Source: Paenibacillus sp. FSL H7-0357
Lineage (GTDB): Bacteria; Bacillota; Bacilli; Paenibacillales; Paenibacillaceae
Reading direction: 5' to 3'
DNA: 64,000 nt
Assembly: GCF_000758525.1 (NCBI RefSeq)
Contig: NZ_CP009241.1
Coordinates: 992,001 to 1,056,000 of the forward strand
Under the pieces are notes generated by a model that saw nothing but the letters and a program-made list of their open reading frames with translations, searched no databases and was not told where the DNA came from. The translations under genes and the position numbers were made by a program. Positions 59,775-64,000 of this stretch are shown here, in pieces (within the stretch, counting starts at the first letter, position 1; each line of letters begins with the position of its first letter).

Positions 59775-60302
59775 CTATGCCGGCTTTGATTGAATCTTAT
59801 TTTCCTCCAAAAACTGCCTTATTTCTTCTTGAGATTCAGATGGAAGTAATCCACGTATCACATTATCCTTTGTATGTATCTCCAGCAACAAACGATTTGT
59901 GACCGTATTCAATTTGCCGAATTCGTAATAGCTGATAAATTCCCAGGGGATCACGTTCCCCTCTTGGGAGATACCGTATTCTCCGATGTACATAAGTACT
60001 CGGTCATGGTTGGCGACAACCGGAAGAACCAGCATAAAAACATAGGAGAACCAGTGATCCTCGATCACATGGCTGACCTTGAACATGTACAACAGCCACA
60101 GAACCACAATTGTACTCACGTATAGCAGAGTGACCACAAGCAATAATTTATGTGGATTAAGTCTGGCTGGATCATAGACGCGAATTTGCCCGGCTGCCGA
60201 CCGGTTAGCCTTGTATTGTCTATAGGCATAGTAGAGAAACCACGGGATGATTACACAATAAGTCAAATTTAGCACCATTATAAATATGGACTGAATCGTC
60301 AT
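59775..60302 (-). CDS. Membrane protein of unknown function, DUF5673-like
   Basis: A 175-residue protein with three hydrophobic segments (about 6-26, 53-73 and 85-100) followed by a soluble C-terminal part with GEYGISQEGNVIPWEFISYYEFGK, a PH-like beta pattern seen in DUF5673/YcxB-type proteins. The family call is tentative and the function unknown. It lies downstream of the AAC(3)-type gene on the same strand, 32 bases from its stop. Confidence 0.6.
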   Translation of the reverse strand: MTIQSIFIMVLNLTYCVIIPWFLYYAYRQYKANRSAAGQIRVYDPARLNPHKLLLVVTLLYVSTIVVLWLLYMFKVSHVIEDHWFSYVFMLVLPVVANHDRVLMYIGEYGISQEGNVIPWEFISYYEFGKLNTVTNRLLLEIHTKDNVIRGLLPSESQEEIRQFLEENKIQSKPA

Positions 60303-60334
60303 ACTACCGCCCCGTTCTTCGGAATCCTGTCTGT

Positions 60335-61138
60335 TTAAGCTCTGAATTTCCCCATCCAGTCCGTGGCCCAGTCGACCAGAGGTCTTTGCGCTAGCAGCCG
60401 GATTTCGGCATTGCCGATGTGATGAATCTTGAGATTGATTTCCTGCTCATATTCATTCCCTAACGTGACAAAATCACTGTCATCCACCGCCTGGGTCGAA
60501 TAAGTGAGCCACTCCCGCTTGCCGTCCACCAGAACTGCGCTGCTCTCGTCTACCATGTGCTTACCGGGGAAATCAGCCCGGGCTTCGGCCAGATGCAGGG
60601 AAGTATTCCTGTCGTGGCCGACGCCAACCAAGAGGACATAACCATTTAGCTGATAAATTTTGTCCAGTGGAGATCCGGCACCAAAAATATTGCTCAAATC
60701 ATGGTCCGCCGTAATATAGGCTGCATGTCTGCCTACTGCTGCTATGGAGCGGGCGGGGTGATCCGATCTTTGGGCTCCCGGCCATTTGCGGAGCATTTCA
60801 GCCGCGGCACCCATGCCGATGGCCGGAGTAACCTCTTTATCATAGGCGGGCCAATGCTCCCGTATCACGGGCCACCATTCTGCCGGTTCCTGCCAGTGGA
60901 CGCCTGTTGAAGGATCGAGGTTTTTCCAGGTTTGCGAAGGCATGACCAAAGTGCCGTCCTCCCCCACTATCTCCAGCAGCGCCCGGATTAAGGTTTCCGC
61001 ACCTCCTACGACAAAACCCAGCTTGCTTAGCGAGGCATGAACAAACAGGGTTTGCCCTGCCGCCACTCCGCAGCCTTTAAACTGATGGATCAGGTCTTCC
61101 TTCGTTAAAATGGCTCTTGTTTCCTGCAGCTCAGTCAT
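60335..61138 (-). CDS. AAC(3)-family aminoglycoside N-acetyltransferase-like protein
   Basis: A 267-residue protein of the antibiotic N-acetyltransferase family, which transfers acetyl from acetyl-CoA to the 3-amino group of aminoglycosides. FVHASLSKLGFVVGGAETLI, TLVMPSQTWKNLDP, RSDHPARSIAAVG and LVGVGHDRNTSLHLAE are family hallmarks, with the His in the last two around the active site. I use ATG at 61138, with AAGGTGGA before it; the frame upstream crosses a terminator-like hairpin. Family membership does not prove drug resistance: many Bacillus relatives act on other amines. Confidence 0.85.
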   Translation of the reverse strand: MTELQETRAILTKEDLIHQFKGCGVAAGQTLFVHASLSKLGFVVGGAETLIRALLEIVGEDGTLVMPSQTWKNLDPSTGVHWQEPAEWWPVIREHWPAYDKEVTPAIGMGAAAEMLRKWPGAQRSDHPARSIAAVGRHAAYITADHDLSNIFGAGSPLDKIYQLNGYVLLVGVGHDRNTSLHLAEARADFPGKHMVDESSAVLVDGKREWLTYSTQAVDDSDFVTLGNEYEQEINLKIHHIGNAEIRLLAQRPLVDWATDWMGKFRA

Positions 61139-61156
61139 AGATAATTCCACCTTTAT

Positions 61157-61187
61157 ACAAAAATAACCCCGCATAAGCTGCGGGGTT
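61157..61187 (-). promoter_or_regulatory. Terminator-like leader hairpin upstream of the AAC(3)-type gene
   Basis: On the minus strand AACCCCGCA (61187-61179) pairs with TGCGGGGTT (61173-61165) around five bases and is followed by ATTTTTG. The hairpin lies 26 bases upstream of the start codon, so it has the shape of a transcription attenuator. A second small hairpin (CCGGA/TCCGG) lies just before it. Confidence 0.55.
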
Positions 61188-61412
61188 GTCTCCGGATGCT
61201 TCCGGAAAACAGTGCCCTTGAATTAAAAAATTTACTAAATTATACCACGGAAATGCCAGCTGAGAATAGCGAATTACACTGTACTAACTCATGGGCGGAA
61301 CAAGTTACAGGTAAAGAAGTGGGAAGTAGAGATTTGAGTAAAATGCAAGTTATGTTTACTTACATCCGAAAATATTTTCTAGTTAAATGTCATTTAATAT
61401 AACATTAAGTTA

Positions 61413-61440
61413 TTGACAACTCTATCTTTTTATCTATAAT
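61413..61440 (+). promoter_or_regulatory. Near-perfect sigma-A promoter
   Basis: TTGACA (61413-61418) and TATAAT (61435-61440) are both consensus and are separated by 16 bases. The promoter points at the DUF2294 gene, whose ATG is 88 bases downstream of the -10 box. The preceding stretch (61190-61410) is AT-rich and holds no supported gene. Confidence 0.7.
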
Positions 61441-61527
61441 GATGTATAAGCAATAGGCGGTGACGTAGTTACCAATGTTCCTGTAATATTTTATAACATT
61501 ATTATTAGCTATGAAGGAGTGATCGCC

Positions 61528-61902
61528 ATGATCGCTTCCGCCGGACAATGGAAACAGGATATTTTACGGATCTACAATGAAATCAATAAGAGGATGTTCA
61601 ACGCCGGTGTTAAGCAGCAGAAGGTTGATTTTGTAGGAAACAAGATTATCATTTTATCCATCAACAGCCGCGTGCCTGTACTGAAGGTGCTGGATACCCA
61701 TGATGCTTCGGCCAGCAGGGAAATTAATCTGGTGCTGCATGAGGTATTCAAGCGTCAGATCAAGCAGGCTTTTATGGATGAATTTCAATTGAATATCAAA
61801 GCCGTTCTTAAAGATTATGATGTGGAGACCGAATATTCCGGTACGATCATAATTTTGGAGAAGGATTTGGAGCATTACCTGAACGTTACGCTGGAACTCT
61901 GA
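61528..61902 (+). CDS. DUF2294-family protein
   Basis: A 124-residue soluble protein of the DUF2294 family (GQWKQDILRIYNEINKRMFNAG; VDFVGNKIIILSINSRVPVL; ALPHA-beta alternation ending LEKDLEHYLN). AAGGAG lies eight bases before the ATG at 61528. The family is common in Bacillus relatives with no clear function. Its own strong promoter and terminator make it a single-gene unit. Confidence 0.85.
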   Translation: MIASAGQWKQDILRIYNEINKRMFNAGVKQQKVDFVGNKIIILSINSRVPVLKVLDTHDASASREINLVLHEVFKRQIKQAFMDEFQLNIKAVLKDYDVETEYSGTIIILEKDLEHYLNVTLEL

Positions 61903-61920
61903 ATGTGGGAGAGCCGGCCT

Positions 61921-61977
61921 GCCGTCAGTTTTCAGACAATAGCCCTGGGGCTGTGTCTAAAACTGGCGGCTTTTTGT
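61921..61977 (+). terminator. Strong terminator after the DUF2294 gene
   Basis: A long near-perfect stem (61921-61944 with about 61949-61970; GCCGTCAGTTTT against AAACTGGCGGC) followed by TTTTTGTTT. Confidence 0.93.
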
Positions 61978-62029
61978 TTATCCATTGAATTTCTGCATAT
62001 GATCACAAAATTCTGAGGGGGATGAAGCG

Positions 62030-62818
62030 ATGAAGGCCAAGATTGAAATTTCAGGGGTAAGCAAGTGGTTCCGCCGTGACGGCAAAGAGATTATCGCCAT
62101 GCAGGAAACGAATCTATCCATTGAAGAAGGAAGATTTGTCAGTATTATCGGTCCCAGCGGCTGCGGCAAATCTACTCTGTTCAACATTATTGCCGGACTG
62201 ATGCCTCCATCAACCGGCCGTGTCCTGGCAGACGGTGAAGATATTATCGGGAAGACCGGACATGTCGGCTACATGCTGCAGAAGGATATGCTGCTGCCCT
62301 GGAGGACCATTCTGGACAACATTATTCTCGGGATGGAAATCCGCGGAGTGCCGCGCAAAGAGGCGGTAGCCAGAGCCCAACCTTTGATGGACCGTTACGG
62401 GCTGAAAGGCTTCGGCAGCCATCATCCTGCAGAGCTGTCGGGAGGCATGCGGCAGCGGGCAGCGCTGCTCCGCACGCTTCTGTATGACAGGGACATTATT
62501 TTACTGGACGAGCCTTTCGGCGCGCTGGATGCCCAGACCAGGCTGACGATGCAGAACTGGCTGCTGGAAATTTGGGAGGACTTCAGAAAGACGGTATTAT
62601 TCGTCACTCATGATATTGACGAGGCGATCTACCTGTCCGACGACATCTATGTATTCTCCGGCCGCCCGGGCAGAATTATTTCCAAGATTTCTGTGGACAT
62701 GCCGCGTCCGAGACATAAAGAGGATACCGTATCGGCTTCTTTTATGGAGCTTAAAGCTCATCTGCTGGACCTGCTGTCCGGCGGCGGAAGCGAAGAGCCG
62801 GCTGCACATATCTCGTAA
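62030..62818 (+). CDS. ABC transporter ATP-binding protein, sulfonate/nitrate/taurine type (SsuB-like)
   Basis: A 262-residue ATPase with Walker A GPSGCGKST, the Q-loop YMLQKDMLLPW (the L-L-P-W form is typical of this subfamily), signature LSGGMRQRAAL, Walker B IILLDEPFGALD and switch His in VTHDIDEA. A GAGGGGG site precedes the ATG. A permease and a receptor lipoprotein gene follow, so this is a three-part importer of the SsuABC/TauABC/ThiXYZ group. Ligand unknown. Confidence 0.9.
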   Translation: MKAKIEISGVSKWFRRDGKEIIAMQETNLSIEEGRFVSIIGPSGCGKSTLFNIIAGLMPPSTGRVLADGEDIIGKTGHVGYMLQKDMLLPWRTILDNIILGMEIRGVPRKEAVARAQPLMDRYGLKGFGSHHPAELSGGMRQRAALLRTLLYDRDIILLDEPFGALDAQTRLTMQNWLLEIWEDFRKTVLFVTHDIDEAIYLSDDIYVFSGRPGRIISKISVDMPRPRHKEDTVSASFMELKAHLLDLLSGGGSEEPAAHIS

Positions 62819-62819
62819 G

Positions 62820-62957
62820 TATGCTGCTTCCGAAGCGAGTTTTGTACAAAGAATACCAAGGAAGACTAACCTCACAAAACTTAAAGCATATGCTTCCGAA
62901 GTGAGTTTTGTACGAAGAATATCGATGAAGACTAACCACACAAAACTTTTAGGGGGA
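62820..62957 (+). repeat. Two tandem copies of a structured leader element before the permease gene (copy 2)
   Basis: The words TATGCTTCCGAAG, GAGTTTTGTACGAAGAAT and GAAGACTAACC-CACAAAACTT repeat with a period of about 65 bases. ACAAAACTT (62874-62882) can pair with GAGTTTTGT (62903-62911), enclosing the palindrome AAGCATATGCTT (62884-62895). The same GAGTTTTGT can instead pair with ACAAAACTT at 62940-62948, immediately before the Shine-Dalgarno AGGGGG. A related copy stands before the lipoprotein gene at 29812. Confidence 0.65.
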
Positions 62958-62963
62958 AACAGG

Positions 62964-63851
62964 ATGGAAAGTGTGCAGAAGAAAGGGTATGTCATTCACA
63001 AGCTGGAGGCGTCCGGGAACAGCGCGGTGAAGCCGGACAAAAGGCAGGCGGAGCCGTTCATTCAGGACGAGGAGGCGGTGAAGCGCCGGACCGGCAGGAT
63101 TATCAGCATCGGGCGTCTCTCGGTAGCGCTGCTGGTTGTACTCTGCTGGGAGCTATTTACACGGATCGGCTGGATGGATTCCTACTATTGGAGCAGCCCG
63201 CTCCGCATCCTTAGCACGACCTGGACACAGATTACGGAGGGCACTTTGCTTGAGGATATTGCCTACACCTCAAGTTCCACCATTCTGGGGTTTATCGGTG
63301 GAACCCTGCTGGGCTCGCTGCTCGGTCTTTCCTTCTGGTGGTCGAAGAGGTTTGCCGGGATCAGCGAACCGTTCCTCATTCTGCTGAACGCAATGCCGAA
63401 GCTGGCGCTGGCCCCTGTGCTGGTGATTCTGCTGGGCATCGGGTTTTTCTCCAAGGTAGCGCTGGCTTTTGCCATGACGGTGGTGGTTGCGGCCTTGTCG
63501 GCACACAGCGGGGTGCAGAGTGTGGACAAGGATATGGAGAAGCTGATGTACTCGCTGGGCGCGAAACGCCATCAGGTCTTTACAAAAGTGGTCATTCCCT
63601 GGGCGATGCCCTGGATGATCAGCAGTCTGCGGATTAATATTGCACTTTCGCTGGCTGGAGCCATTGTAGGCGAATTTATTGCTTCCAGTCACGGGATTGG
63701 CCGGATGGTCATTTATGCCGGGACGATTCTTGATATCAACCTTGTTTGGGTGGGGGTAGTGGTCTTGTCGGTGTTGTCGATGGTCATGTATGCAGGAGTG
63801 GTGCTGCTGGAGAAGTGGCTGTCCAAAGGGTACGGAATGAAGAAGGCGTAA
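62964..63851 (+). CDS. ABC transporter permease, SsuC/TauC-like
   Basis: A 295-residue permease with about six membrane segments and the coupling loop SVDKDMEKLMYSLGAKRHQVF. I choose ATG at 62964, nine bases after AGGGGG; the frame runs open upstream through the leader repeats and into the ATPase gene, but that part is not coding. The residues before the first membrane segment (about 1-45) are basic and polar, longer than in typical SsuC. Confidence 0.9.
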   Translation: MESVQKKGYVIHKLEASGNSAVKPDKRQAEPFIQDEEAVKRRTGRIISIGRLSVALLVVLCWELFTRIGWMDSYYWSSPLRILSTTWTQITEGTLLEDIAYTSSSTILGFIGGTLLGSLLGLSFWWSKRFAGISEPFLILLNAMPKLALAPVLVILLGIGFFSKVALAFAMTVVVAALSAHSGVQSVDKDMEKLMYSLGAKRHQVFTKVVIPWAMPWMISSLRINIALSLAGAIVGEFIASSHGIGRMVIYAGTILDINLVWVGVVVLSVLSMVMYAGVVLLEKWLSKGYGMKKA

Positions 63852-63894
63852 GGCGGATTGTTCTATTTCATAAGATAAAGGGGAGAAACAAATC

Positions 63895-64000
63895 ATGAAG
63901 TTGAAAAAAGTAAAGCTGTCCGCCGTCCTGCTGCTGGTCTCTTCCATAATTCTGCTTGCGGGCTGTAGTAATAAGGAAAGCGCCGAAGCCGCAGCCGGCA
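63895..64000 (+). CDS. Substrate-binding lipoprotein of the same importer, 3' end cut by window
   Basis: Only the first 35 codons are visible. They encode a lipoprotein signal: MKLKKVKLSAVLLL, a hydrophobic stretch, and LLAGC with Cys24 as lipidation site, followed by SNKESAEAAAG as linker. AGGGGAG lies upstream of the ATG. Position after the permease indicates the SsuA/NMT1-like receptor. Confidence 0.8.
   Translation, partial: MKLKKVKLSAVLLLVSSIILLAGCSNKESAEAAAG

Noticed and set aside
61196..61402. 68-codon frame upstream of the DUF2294 gene
   Set aside because: No Shine-Dalgarno site and it runs across the AT-rich stretch that leads to the promoter.
62610..62963. N-terminal extension of the SsuC-like permease
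   Set aside because: The frame passes through the end of the ATPase gene and the leader repeats; a good ribosome site supports the ATG at 62964.

Overview
The window looks like chromosomal DNA of a spore-forming Paenibacillus or a close relative (inference). The reasons are a complete gerA-type germinant receptor operon, a YesM/YesN-type two-component pair beside a sugar ABC transporter, several carbohydrate-active enzymes with AraC regulators, Bacillus-type Shine-Dalgarno sites with some TTG starts, and a sacB leader closely resembling that of Bacillus subtilis. No rRNA, tRNA or CRISPR was found. Most genes have balanced to moderately GC-rich composition; a decayed tetR/MFS segment near 52.7-54.2 kb is visibly AT-richer.

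Region by region. 1-4.6 kb: the end of an amidohydrolase gene followed by a complete polyamine-type ABC transporter. 4.7-22.9 kb: a sugar-utilisation block with an AraC regulator divergent from a GH31 alpha-xylosidase, an SGNH hydrolase, a 1.2-kb gene-free stretch packed with repeats (a 14-unit 37-bp palindromic array, a hairpin cluster and an AAAGAGCTA array), a YesN/YesM pair divergent from a CUT1 sugar ABC transporter with a GH42 beta-galactosidase, and a second AraC regulator divergent from a second GH42 enzyme. 22.9-27 kb: germinant receptor operon on the minus strand. 27-42 kb: mixed housekeeping and stress genes (YpsA-like, YCII, amidase, lipoproteins, an OmpR-type two-component system, a YceI protein, a class B PBP, Nudix, MazG-like, an oxidoreductase, two tandem glycosyltransferases, an ADP-ribosylglycohydrolase).

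42.2-44.5 kb: an IS110-family element with a long structured 3' non-coding tail. It appears nested between a 19-bp terminal inverted repeat pair of an older element. 44.5-46.7 kb: an unknown coiled-coil protein, a Crp/Fnr regulator and a DUF4386 membrane protein. 46.8-52.6 kb: a levan locus on one strand in transcription order sacX (sucrose PTS-like sensor), sacY (antiterminator), RAT/terminator leader, sacB (levansucrase), levB (endolevanase). 52.7-55.7 kb: decayed genes around an intact yjdF gene with its riboswitch-like leader. 55.8-62 kb: a P-loop protein, a DUF4097 protein with an OmpR-type two-component system, a membrane protein, an AAC(3)-type acetyltransferase preceded by a terminator-like hairpin, and a DUF2294 protein. 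62-64 kb: the start of a sulfonate/nitrate-type ABC transporter operon cut by the window edge.

The most interesting non-coding signals are the repeated leader element upstream of two unrelated genes (29.7 and 62.8 kb) with mutually exclusive pairings next to the Shine-Dalgarno site, the candidate guide RNA region of the IS110 element, the hairpin that buries its transposase start signal, and the 37-bp palindromic array.
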